Source: Lichenostomus cassidix
Taxonomy: Eukaryota > Chordata > Aves > Passeriformes > Meliphagidae
Length of the DNA stretch: 64,000 bases
Assembly (NCBI GenBank): GCA_008360975.2
Contig: VLJF02000035.1
Coordinates: forward strand, 868,001 to 932,000
Direction of reading: 5' to 3'
The notes beneath the pieces were generated by a model. It was not told the DNA's origin. It made no database searches and saw nothing but the letters and a program-made list of their open reading frames with translations. The position numbers and the translations under genes were made by a program. This document shows, in pieces, positions 36,890 through 64,000 of this stretch. Numbering within the stretch: the stretch's first letter is position 1; every line of letters begins with the position of its first letter.

Positions 36890-37795
36890 GGGTGGGAGGA
36901 GATGTTGTGTCCATCGTGGTGGACAAGTTGTGTCCATCATGGAGATGTTGTATCTATCATGGAGATGTTGTGTCCATCTTGGCGGAGAAGTTGTGTCCAT
37001 CCTGGCGGAGATGTTGTGTCCATCATGGAGATGTTGTGTCCATCAGGGTGGAGATGTTGTGTCCATCATGGAGATGTTGTGTCCATCAGGGTGGAGATGT
37101 TGTCTCCATCATGGATATGTTGTGTCCATCATGGAGATGTTGTATCTATCATGGAGATGTTGTGTCCATCAGGGTGATGTTGTGTCCATCATGGTGGAGA
37201 TGTTGTGTCTATCATGGTGGAGATGTTGTGTCCATCACGGCGGAGATGTTGTGTCCATCACGGCGGAGATGTTGTGTCCATCATGGAGATGTTGCGTCCA
37301 TCATGGTGGACATGAGTTTTTCATCGTGATGGACACAACATCTCCACCACGGTGACACCTCATGTCCACAATGGTGGAAAGCTCATGTCCACCATGACGG
37401 ACACAACATTTTCACCATGATGGAAACCTCCTGTCCACCATGATGGAAATCTCATGTCCACCAGGATGGACACAACATCTCCACCATAATGAAAACCTCA
37501 TGTCCACCATGATGGAAATCTCATGTCCACCATGATGGAAACCTCATGTGCACCATGATGAACCCTTGATTTGGTGGACAAGTTGGATCCATCATGGACT
37601 GTCTTTGGTTGGTTGGAGAAGTTGTGTCCACCATGATGGAAACCTTGTGTCCACCATGATGGACACAACATCTCCACCATGATGAAAATCTCCTGTCCGC
37701 CACGATGGAAAACTCACTCTTCCTCCACCATAATGAAAGCCTTCCGTCCACCATGATGGAAATCTCATGTCCACCACAACCCAAACCTCCTGCCC
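36890..37795. repeat. Inverted minisatellite upstream of the ARHGAP35 coding exon
   Basis: Left arm (36893 to about 37318) is tandem GGAGATGTTGTGTCCATCAT. Near 37320 the array flips, and the right arm (to about 37795) carries the reverse complement, ATGATGGACACAACATCTCC, with spacers such as AACCTCATGTCCACC. The arms can pair over several hundred bases in the intron transcript. It ends about 35 bp before the acceptor at 37829. Confidence 0.85.
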
Positions 37796-37829
37796 AGCAC
37801 CTAACCCACCTTCTCCTCTATCCCAGCAG

Positions 37830-37937
37830 ATCTCCTTGGCCGTCCCACGCCGACCCCCACCGCGGCCTGAAGCTCCGCCCGCCCCGCCATGGCCCTGACC
37901 GCCGCCCTCTGACCGCCGCGGCCGCCATGCGCGGACA
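37830..37937 (+). promoter_or_regulatory. ARHGAP35: ARHGAP35 5'UTR with three upstream ORFs and a NAGNAG acceptor
   Basis: The acceptor reads CCCAGCAG, allowing an exon start at 37827 or 37830. If joined to the 31663 donor, the ATG at 31591 opens a small frame that ends TGA at 37868-37870 with either acceptor. A second uORF, 37889-37912, encodes seven residues. A third, 37927-37941, is ATG plus three codons and its TGA overlaps the main ATGATGATG start. Such uORFs commonly lower translation of the main frame; that effect here is inference. Confidence 0.6.
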
Positions 37938-55931
<17,994 letters not shown>

Positions 55932-55934
<3 letters not shown>

Positions 55935-57330
55935 CCGCGGCGTGGCCGTCGGGGTCGACGGAGTGGCCAGCGGAGGGACCGTGGGGTGGTCATTGGAGTG
56001 ACCGTGGAGTGGCCGTTGAGGTCAATGGAATGGCCGATGGAGTGACCGTTGAGTGGCCGTTGGGGTCAATGGAGAGACCATTGAGTGACCGTTGGGGTCA
56101 ATGGAGTAACCATTGAGTGACCATTGGGGTCAATGGAGTAACCATTGAGTGACCATTGGGGTCAATGGAGTGACCATTGGGTGGTCAATGGAGTGACCAT
56201 TGAGTGACCACTGGGGTCAATGGAATGGCCAATGGAGGGACCATTGGGTGGTCAATCGAGTGACCATTGGGTGGCCGTTGGGGTCAATGGAGTGACCATT
56301 GGGTGGCCGTTGGGGTCAATGGAGTAACCATTGAGTGACCATTGGGGTCAATGGAGTAACCATTGAGTGACCATTGGGGTCAATGGAGTGACCATTGAGT
56401 GACCACTGGGGTCAATGGAATGGCCAATGGAGGGACCATTGGGTAGTCAATGGAGAGACCATTGAGTGGCCGTTGGGGTCAATGGAGTAACCATTGAGAG
56501 ACCATTGGGTGGCCACTTGGGTGGCCACTTGGGTGGTCAATTGAGTGACCATTGAGTGACCACTGGGGTCAAGGAAGTGACCATTGAGTGACTGTTGGGG
56601 CCAATGGACTGACCATTGGGTGACCATTGGGGTCGATTGAGTGACCATTGGGTGACCATTGGAGTCAATGGAGAGACCAGTGGGGTGGTCAGTTGAGTGA
56701 CCATTGGGTGACCATTGGGGTCAATGGAGTGACCCTTGAGTGGCCATTGGAGTCAATGGAGAGACCAGTGGGGTGGTCAGTTGAGTGACCATTGAGTGAC
56801 CATTGGAGTTAATGGAGAGACCATTGAGTGACCATTGGGGTCAATGCAATGACCAATGGAGTCACCATTGGAGTTAATGGAGTGACCAATGGGTGGTCAA
56901 TGGAGTGACCATTGAGTGACCATTGGGGTCGATGGAGTGACCATTGGGTGACCATTGGGCTGGTCAGTGGAGTGGTCAATGCAATGACCAATGGAAATGG
57001 AGTGACCAATGGGCTCAATGGAACAACCCATGGAGTGACCAATGGCTGGTCAATGGAACGACCAATGGAGTGACCATTGGGGTCAATGGAGTGACCAATG
57101 GCTGGTCAATGGAGTGACCATTGGGTGGTCAATACAATGACCAGTGGGTGGTCAATGGAGTGACCATTGAGTGACCCTTGGGGTCAATGGAGTGACCAAT
57201 GGCTGGTCAATGGAGTGACCAATGGGCTCAATGAAATGACCATTGAGTGACCATTGGGATCGATGGAGTGACCAATGGGATCGATGGAGTGACCAATGGC
57301 TGGTCAATGGAGTGACCAATGGGGTGGCCG
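55932..57330 (+). repeat. Minisatellite seeded at the ARHGAP35 stop codon
   Basis: The 3'UTR array is built on GGAGTGACCATTGGGTGACC. Its first unit is the end of the coding sequence itself, CTGGAGTGACCGCGG, with the stop codon TGA inside it. Units of about 12-16 bp extend for 1.4 kb with a higher-order marker GGGGTCAATGGAGTGACC. Confidence 0.85.
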
Positions 57331-57690
57331 GCAGGAGTTTGGCCGGAATTTGGCAGAATTCGGATGGAATTTGGGTGGAATTTTGGTGGAATTTGGCCAA
57401 AACTCGAGTGGAAATTGTCCAAAAATTGGGTGGAATTTGGGTGGATTTCGGCCGAAATTTAAGTGAAATTTGGGTGGAAATTAGCTGGAATTTGGCCAAA
57501 ATCTGGGTGGAATTCACCTAGAATTTGGCCAAAAATTGGTTGGATTCAGCTGGAATTTAGCCAAATTTTGGGTGGAATTCAGCTGGAATTTGGCCAAAAT
57601 TCGGGTGCAATTTGGGCAGAATTTGGTCAAAATCAGCCAGAATTTGGGTGGAATTTGGGTGGAATTTGGGTGGAATTCGGAGCTCGGCCA
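57330..57690. repeat. GGGTGGAATTTGGCCAAAATT minisatellite
   Basis: About 17 units of 20-22 bp follow directly after the stop-codon-seeded array. The core TTGGCCAAA is palindromic. Confidence 0.85.
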
Positions 57691-57699
57691 TTGGCCGCG

Positions 57700-59545
57700 C
57701 TTTGGCCAAGCTGGACACAGCGGCTGGCAGGGCTGGGTGGTGGCCTGAGGGTCACCAGAGGTGGGCCAGAGTGGCCTGAGGGTCACCACAGGTGGCCTGA
57801 GGGTCATCCAAGGTGGCCTGAGTAGTCCAAGATGGCCTGAAGGTCATTCAAGGTGGTCTAGAGTGGCTCAAGGGTCATCCAAGGTGGCCTGAGGGTCATC
57901 CAAGGTGGTCCAGAGTGGCCTCAGGGTCATTCAAGGTGGCCTGAGGGTCAGTCAGGGTGGCCTGAGGGTCATCCAAGGTGGTCCAGAGTGGCCTGAGGGT
58001 CATTCAGGGTGGCCCAAGGGTCATCCAAGGTGGTCCAAAGTGGTCCAACATCATCCGAGGTGGTCCAAGGTCATCCAAGGTGGTCCAGAGTGGCCTGAGG
58101 GTCATCCAGAGTGGCCGAAGGTCCATCTGAGGTGGTCAAGAACAGCCTGAGGGTCATCCAGGGAGGTCTAGAGTGGCCTGAGAATCATCCAGGGTGGTCC
58201 AGAGTGGCCTGAGGGTCATTCAGGGTGGCCGGAGGGTCAATCAGGGTGGCCCAAGGTCCATCCAAGGTGGCCCAAGGTTCATCCAAGGTGGCCCAAGGTC
58301 CATCCAAGGTGGCCCAAGGTCCATCCAAGGTGGTCCAGTGTGACCTGAGGATTGTCCAGCTTGGCCCAAGGTCCAGCCAAGGTCATCCAGCCTTGACCAA
58401 AGTCCATCCAGGGTGATCCAACATCACTCAAGGTCCACTCAAGGTGACCAAAGTCCATCCAAGGTCCAGCCAAGGTGGCCAGAAGTTCATCCAAGGTCAC
58501 CCAAAGTCCACTCAAGGTGACCAAATCTCCATCCAAGGTCACCCAAGGTTCATCTGAGGTCACCCAGGGTTCATCCAAGGGCCATCCAAGGTGGCCAAAG
58601 TCCATCCAAGGAGGCCAAAGTCCATCCAAGGTGGCCCAAAGTTCATCCAAGGTGTTCCAATGTCCATCTAAGGTGGCCCAAAGTTCATCCAAGGTGTTCC
58701 AATGTCCATCCAAGGTGGTCCAAAGTCCATCCAAGGTGGCCCAAGGTCCATCTTAGATAGTCCAGCATTGACCAAAGTCCATCCAAGGTCCATCCAAGGC
58801 TTCTCCAGTGTCATCCAAGGTCATCCAACGTTGGCCAAAGTCCATCCAAGGTGACCCAAAGTCCATCCAAGGTGACCAGAGTCCAGCTGAGGTCAGCCAG
58901 GGTTCATCCAAGGTCCATCCAAGGTGGCCCAAGGTCCATCTGAGGTAGCCCAGCGTTGACCAAAGTCCATCCAAGGTCATCCCAGGTGGCCAGAAGTTCA
59001 TCCAAGGTCACCCAAAGTCCATCCAAGGTGGCCAAAGTCCACTCAAGGTGACTCACATTCCATCCAAGGTCACCTAAAGTCCATCCAAGGTGGCCAGAAA
59101 TTCACCCAAGGTGGCCAAAGTCCATCCAAGGTCACCCAAGGTTTATCCAAGGTCATCCAAGGTCCATCTAAGGTCATCCAAGGTGACCCAAAGTCCATCC
59201 AAGGTCACCTAAAGCCCATCCAAGGTGGCCAAAGTCCATCCAAGGTACATTCAAGGTGACTAGAAGTTCATCCAAGGTCCATCCAAGGTCACCCAAAGTC
59301 CACCCAAGGTCACCCAAGGTGACCAGAAGGTCACCCAAGGTCATCCAAAGTTCATCCAAGGTCACCCAAAGTCCACCCAAGGTCCATCCAAGGTCATCCA
59401 AAGTCCACCCAAGGTCACCCAAGGTGACCAGAAGGTCACCCAACATCATCCAAGGTAGCCAAAGTCCATCCAAGGTCATCCAAGGTCACCCAAAGTCCAT
59501 CCAAGGTCATCCAAAGGTCACCCAAGGTCCACCCAAGGTCTCCAA
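57700..59545. repeat. CCATCCAAGGTGGCC minisatellites
   Basis: From 57740 to about 58250 units of GGTGGCCTGAGGGTCATCCA; from 58250 to 59545 units of GTCCATCCAAGGTGGCCCAA/GTCACCCAAAGTCCA. The two share the core CATCCAAGGTGG, so the second seems to have grown out of the first. Confidence 0.88.
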
Positions 59546-59549
59546 GGAA

Positions 59550-60060
59550 TCCCAAACCCCAAATCCTGGGATTTTGGCCCAAAAAGCACTTAAGGGGCGA
59601 CAAATTTGGGGTTTTTTTCTGGCGCCGATTTTGGGGGGAAATTCTGGAAAATTCCGGGGGAAATCTGGAAATTTCTGGAAAAATCCAGGAAAAATCTGGA
59701 AAGTTCCGGAAAAGCCAGGAAAAATCTGGAAATTTCTGGAAAAATCCAGGAAAAATCTGGAAATTTCTGGAAAAATCCAGGGAAAATCTGGAATTCGGAA
59801 TGGATCCAGGGAGGATTTTTGGGGGGAAAAAAGAGGTTTTTTTGGGGGGAAAAAAAGCATTTTTTGGGGGAAAAAAGTGGTTTTTTGGGAAAAAAAGTCT
59901 CCCAGAGGTCTTTCCCAGTTGCAACTGGGAGGAACTGGAATTTTCAAGGTACCACTGGGACCTCGCTGGGGTCTCTTTGCACTTTAGGATTTTTCCCAAA
60001 AAATCCCCCAGGGCTGAAAATTCCACCCAAAAAAGGCTCAGGTTTGGTGGGATTTGGGTT
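59550..60060 (+). other. Partly non-repetitive candidate 3'UTR segment
   Basis: After a short AAATCTGGAAATTTCTGGAA array (59650-59800) there is a mostly non-repetitive stretch (59890-60010). It includes TTTGCACTTTA at 59976-59986, an 8-mer match to the miR-17/20 family seed. It may be conserved ARHGAP35 3'UTR. AATAAA hexamers occur later at 60899, 61222 and 61580, so a mature 3' end cannot be placed. Confidence 0.35.
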
Positions 60061-60079
60061 TTTTTGGGTGGGAAAAGTG

Positions 60080-61600
60080 GAATTTTGGGGTTTTTTGGGG
60101 GAAAAAAAAGAGAAAAGATTGGGAAAAATATTTGAAAATCATTTTAAAAATTTTGTTTTAAAATCTGGGGAAATTGGGGAATGAAAATGTGGAAAAAAGT
60201 GAGAGAAATTTGGGGAAAATATGCAAAAAAAATTCTTAAAAATTCCCTAAAAGGAAATGTGTGGGAAAAATTGGGAAAAACGCCCCAAAAAAATCATTAA
60301 AAAATCGGGAAAAATTGGGAAAATGCAGAAAAGCTTCGGAGAAACTCCAGGAAAATTGGGGAAAATTTCCCCCAAAAAAAAAATCCTAAAAAAACACTAA
60401 AAAACTTCGGGGAAAAAATGGGAAAAACCAAAAAAAAAAAACCCCTAAAAAAATCCCTGAAAAAGCTCTGGAAAAATCGGGAGAAATGCAGGAAAAAAAC
60501 CACTAAAAGGAACTCCAGAAAAATTGGGAAAAACGCAAAAAATCCTAAAAAGAAATCCTGAAAAAAATACGGGAAAAATTGGAAAAAAAAAAAAAAAAAA
60601 AAACCCAGAAAATTTGGAAAAACACAAAAAAAATCCTTTAAAAATTTTTAAGAACCACCAAAAAATTTGGGAAAAACAGCAAAAAACCCTCAAGAAAAAA
60701 TCCCGAAAAATTACAAAAAAAACCCCAAAACCCCCAGAAAACTTGAAAACACCCAAAAAATCAAATTTTTTCAAAACCCATTTTTTTCCCTTAAAAACCT
60801 CAGGATTTCACTAAAACCAGAGAAGCTTTTTGGGAGGAATTTTTGTCACCTGAAGGGGAAAAAAGGAAAAAAAATCCATTAAAAAATTGGGATAAAGGAA
60901 TAAAAAAATGGAAAAAATTCCTTCCTTTTCCTGCCAAATTCCAGAGCTGTTTTGGGCCAAATTCCTGATTTTTTGGGGCTTTTTTTTGTTATTTTTTAAA
61001 TTTTTCCACTTTTTCCCCTGGAAATTTAGGTTTTTCCAATTAGATTTTCCCATTTTTCCCTTTTTTGGTTTTTTTGGGATAAAACTCACGGAAAAATTGG
61101 GGGGAAAAAAGGAATTTTGGAGGAGATGGAAATTATTAAAATAATACAAAAACCCCAAAAATCCCCAAAAAATCCCCAAAATCCCCAAAATCCCGAATTT
61201 CCTTCCCGACCTCCAGAAAAAAATAAAATTCCATGGAAATTCCTTCCGCCGCGAAAATCCGGAATTTTTGGGTCTCCAGTTGGGGGAAAAATAAAAAATT
61301 TTGGGATTTAAGGACTCCTGAAAAAAAAAAAAAAAAGAAAATTGAAAATTTCCTGGTGAGAGAAATTTTTTTTGTCTTTTTTTTGCTTTTTTTTTTGGTG
61401 GGAATTTTGGGTTTTTTGGGAATTTGGTGGATGAGGAAAAAATGGACAGAAATTTCCAGGTGGAAAAAAAGGAAGAAAAAGGAAAAAAGAGGAAAAAAAG
61501 AGGAAAAAGAGAATTTATTTAAAAAATTATATTTCGTGGAAGGAAGAGAAGAAGAAAAAGGAGAAAAAGAGGAAAAAATAATAAAGGTGAGGAGATTTTT
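60080..61600. repeat. A-rich low-complexity region
   Basis: Loose arrays of GGGAAAAATTGGGAAAAACG and AAAAAATCCCTGAAAAA type with long A-runs (up to about 22 near 60583). AATAAA occurs several times on the plus strand. No coding or RNA gene is recognisable. Confidence 0.7.
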
Positions 61601-62945
61601 CCTTGGAAAAATGGGAAAAAATGGGGAAAAATTGGGAAAATTTAGGGGAAAATGGGGAAAAATTCACAGGAAAATTCAGGGGAAAATGGGGAAAAAATGG
61701 GGAAATTGGGGAAAATCCTGGGAAAATTCGGGGGAAATTGGAAAAAATGGGGAAAATTCAGGGAAAAATGGAGAAGTTCAGGGAAAATGGGAGAAAATGT
61801 GGAAAAATTCAGGGAAAAATGGGACAAGTTCAGGGAAAATTGGGAAAATTCAGGGGAAGTTGAGAGAAAATGGGGAAAAATCCTGGGAAAATGGGGAAAA
61901 TTCGAGGGAAATGGCAGAAGAATTGGGGGAAATCCAGGGAAAAATGGCAGAAAATTTGGGAGAAGGTTAGGGGAAATTGGGAAAATTCATGGGAAATTGA
62001 TGGGAAATTGGGGAAAATCCTGGGAAAATGGGAAAAATGGGGAAAAATCAGGGAAAATTGGGGAAAATACTGGGAAAATTCAGGGGAAAATGGGGAAAAA
62101 TTCATGGAAAAAGGGGGAAAATGGGGAAAATTCTGGGAAAAATGGGGAAATTGGGGAAAATCCTGGGAAAATTCAGGGGAAATTGGGGAAAAATTCAGGG
62201 AAAATGGGAGAAATTGGGGAAAAATTCAGGGAAAAATGGGAAAAGTTCAGGGAAAATTGGGGAACATTCAGGGGAAATTGAGAGAAAATGGGGAAAAATC
62301 CTGGAAAAATGGGGAAAATTCAGGGGAAAATGGCAGAAAATTTGGGAGAAAGTTTGGGGAAATTGGGAAAATTGATGGGAAAATGGGGAAAATCTTGGGA
62401 AAATGGAAAAAAATGGGGAAAATTCAGGAAATTGAGAGAAAATGGGGGAAAATCCTGGAAAAATGGAGAAAAATCAGGGAAAACAGCTGAAAATTTGGGG
62501 AAAATGCAAAAAATTTAGGAAAATGGGGAAAAATCCAGGAAAAAAAGGGAAATTCCAGGGAAATTTGGAGGAAAATCCGAGGAATATCCAGGGAGATTGG
62601 AGGGAAATGGAGGGAAATGGGAAAGTCCGAGGAAATTGGGGGAAATCCAGGGAAAATGGCAGAAAATTTGGGAGAAAATTAGGGGAAATTGGGGAAAATT
62701 CAGGGAAAAATGGGAAAAGTTTAGGGAAAATTCGGAAAATTAAGGGGAAATTGGGGAAAATCCTGGGGAAATTCAGGGGAGGTTGAAAAAAAATGGGGAA
62801 AAATCCTGGGAAAATGGGAAAAAATGGAAAGAATTCAGGGGAAATGGGGAAAATTAAGGGGAAATTGGGGAAAATTCAGGGGAAATTGAGAGAAAATGGG
62901 GAAAAATCCTGGAAAAATGGGGAAAATTCGAGGGAAATGGCAGAA
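61600..62945. repeat. GGGGAAAATTCAGGGGAAATT minisatellite
   Basis: Units of about 18-22 bp (TGGGGAAAATCCTGGGAAAA, GGGAAAATTCAGGGGAAATT), with a longer period marked by GGCAGAAAATTTGGGAGAA near 61945, 62333 and 62658. It gives long Gly/Lys-rich frames that I regard as artefacts. Confidence 0.85.
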
Positions 62946-63069
62946 AAAAACCCAAAAAAATGATACAGAAACTCAAAAAGTTGAGGGAAAAAAATCCCCA
63001 AAAAAAGACACAGAGACCCAAAAAACGGCAGAAAAGAGCCCAAAAAATGGCAGAGAAGAAATCCCAAAA

Positions 63070-63370
63070 TGGCACAAAGCCCCCCAGGAGCCAGGCAGGA
63101 GAAAGGGATAAAGCGACAGGATCGCAGCACGGGATGGTACAGGTTCCTGCTGGGGAGAAGTTTCTGGAACGCCACGAGCACAGCCCGGCAGGACGGCAGG
63201 GATTGCGGAGTTTGGGGGCGAATCGTCCCGGAACGCCGCGGGGCGGTTTTGGTGCAGCCGAAATAACGGCGCTGACCGTCCGGATGGATTTCCGCTTTGA
63301 CATCGAACTGCTCCGGCAGCGTCCGGTGGAGTTTTGGGCTTTGAGATATTCCAAAAATGGGCGCTGAGGA
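63070..63370. other. Unassigned non-repetitive GC-rich island
   Basis: About 300 bp of balanced, CpG-containing, non-tandem sequence sits between the last minisatellite and FKRP. Frames are open on both strands for 65-135 codons without repeat character. The plus frame 63069-63266 includes STGWYRFLLGRSFWN and DCGVWGR; WYRF and CG placement vaguely recall D8C/uromodulin-type modules, but the cysteine pattern is missing and a stop intervenes. It could be a decayed exon, an old transposable element or an FKRP 3'-side regulatory element. I do not recognise it. Confidence 0.35.
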
Positions 63371-63470
63371 ATCCCAAAAATCGACACTGAGACCCCAAAA
63401 AATCCCCAAAAATTGACACTGAGACCCCAAAAAATCCCCAAAAATCGACACTGAGACCCCAAAAAAAGCC
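63370..63470. repeat. Short 39-bp tandem repeat
   Basis: About three units of AAAAATCGACACTGAGACCCC plus AAAAAATCCCC lie just past the 3' end of FKRP. Confidence 0.8.
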
Positions 63471-63529
63471 AGAAAAATCCCCCCAAAATCATTAAAACCC
63501 CCAAAAAACGACACAAAACCGCCACCGTC

Positions 63530-64000
63530 TCACTGCAAATTTTTATTCCCCAAATCCTGCTCCAACCTCCTGACCTCGGGGTTGGGATATTGGGGATTCT
63601 CCACCACTCCCGCCCCGAACTTGAACTCCAGGAAGCGCCGGGGCTCCCGGGGCGCCGCGGCCTCTCCGCCGGCGAAGGGCAGAGCTCGGCGCTGCCGCAC
63701 CAGCTCCTCGGGGAACTCCACGTCCTGCCGGTGGCCCAGCCACGCGTCCTTGGTCAGCAGCCCGCCGCGCCGCGCGCGGAACGGCCACAGGTCCGCGTGC
63801 AGCCGGTTGGCGCGGCTGTAGTGCACGCGGTAGAACTCGCCCTCGGCCGCTTTCTCCCAAAGAAACCCTTCGGGGTCCTCAATTGGCTGTCCGGTTTTGG
63901 CCACAACGTCCAACCAACGACATTTAGGAATATCCTCCTGATAAAATCCCAAATCCACATCATAATCCCAGGGGATGATGTCCCCGGAGCGCACGGCGCC
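63530..64000 (-). CDS. FKRP: Fukutin-related protein, C-terminal part (cut by window edge)
   Basis: The last 156 codons of FKRP read leftward to TGA at 63532-63530; the N-terminal two thirds lies beyond base 64000. Recognisable family blocks are [19 protein letters not shown] with its metal-binding [40 protein letters not shown] and the near-terminal [15 protein letters not shown]. The family is a Golgi ribitol-5-phosphate transferase acting on alpha-dystroglycan, with a nucleotidyltransferase-like fold. After PQYPNP the tail ([15 protein letters not shown]) is longer than and unlike the human end. The final codons contain the hexamer AATAAA (gene strand of 63547-63542). Coding DNA is GC-rich except at this end. 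In humans the coding region is a single exon, consistent with the uninterrupted frame here. Confidence 0.93.
   Translation of the reverse strand, partial: GAVRSGDIIPWDYDVDLGFYQEDIPKCRWLDVVAKTGQPIEDPEGFLWEKAAEGEFYRVHYSRANRLHADLWPFRARRGGLLTKDAWLGHRQDVEFPEELVRQRRALPFAGGEAAAPREPRRFLEFKFGAGVVENPQYPNPEVRRLEQDLGNKNLQ
63542..63547 (-). terminator. FKRP: AATAAA hexamer inside the end of the FKRP coding frame
   Basis: On the gene strand GGG AAT AAA AAT TTG CAG TGA places a canonical poly(A) hexamer 9 bases before the stop codon. If used, cleavage 10-30 bases later would leave a 3'UTR of almost no length. It may simply be a chance hexamer. Confidence 0.35.

Noticed and set aside
61233..62490. Long Gly/Lys/Glu-rich frames
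   Set aside because: They are translations of the GGGGAAAATTCAGG minisatellite in several overlapping frames.
63085..63340. D8C/uromodulin-like domain
   Set aside because: Only WYRF and a CG pair match; the remaining cysteines are absent and a stop codon interrupts the frame.

Overview
This is vertebrate nuclear DNA, most likely from a bird. It carries four recognisable vertebrate genes with compact, almost wholly tandem-repetitive introns and very GC-rich exons. That combination is typical of the small, gene-dense, hard-to-assemble 'dot' microchromosomes of birds. The class assignment is inference, and I cannot name the species.

Layout: (1) 1-14.9 kb, TBCB (tubulin folding cofactor B), plus strand, six coding exons, 244 codons, all present, with an array of eight regularly spaced CCAAT boxes upstream. 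(2) 15-18.3 kb, between the 3' ends of TBCB and AP2S1, a repeat-rich interval with two blocks of dense promoter-type motifs (ETS, CCAAT, GC box, YY1-like). (3) 18.3-29.7 kb, AP2S1 (AP-2 sigma), minus strand, five coding exons, 142 codons, complete. (4) 29.7-37.8 kb, repeats and a CpG island (about 31.34-31.75 kb) that looks like the promoter and 5' noncoding exon of ARHGAP35. (5) 37.9-55.9 kb, ARHGAP35 (p190RhoGAP-A), plus strand, six coding exons, 1483 codons, complete. (6) 55.9-63.5 kb, 3'UTR and intergenic minisatellites with one unassigned non-repetitive island near 63.1-63.4 kb. (7) 63.53 kb to the window end, the C-terminal part of FKRP, minus strand, cut by the window edge.

The genes are not an operon. 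They are independent housekeeping or signalling genes: tubulin folding, clathrin adaptor, Rho-GTPase inactivation and dystroglycan glycosylation. From memory, AP2S1, ARHGAP35 and FKRP are close neighbours on human 19q13.32, while TBCB lies at 19q13.12.

The most striking signal is in the introns. At about 14 of the 28 coding splice edges, the neighbouring intronic minisatellite has the edge of the exon itself (about 25-60 coding bases plus the GT or AG) as part of its repeat unit. Exon ends have been copied 1-16 times into the intron with their splice sites mostly intact. A related array begins at the ARHGAP35 stop codon. I call these exon-edge-seeded minisatellites. They make long ladders of decoy splice sites and account for most of the long spurious reading frames.
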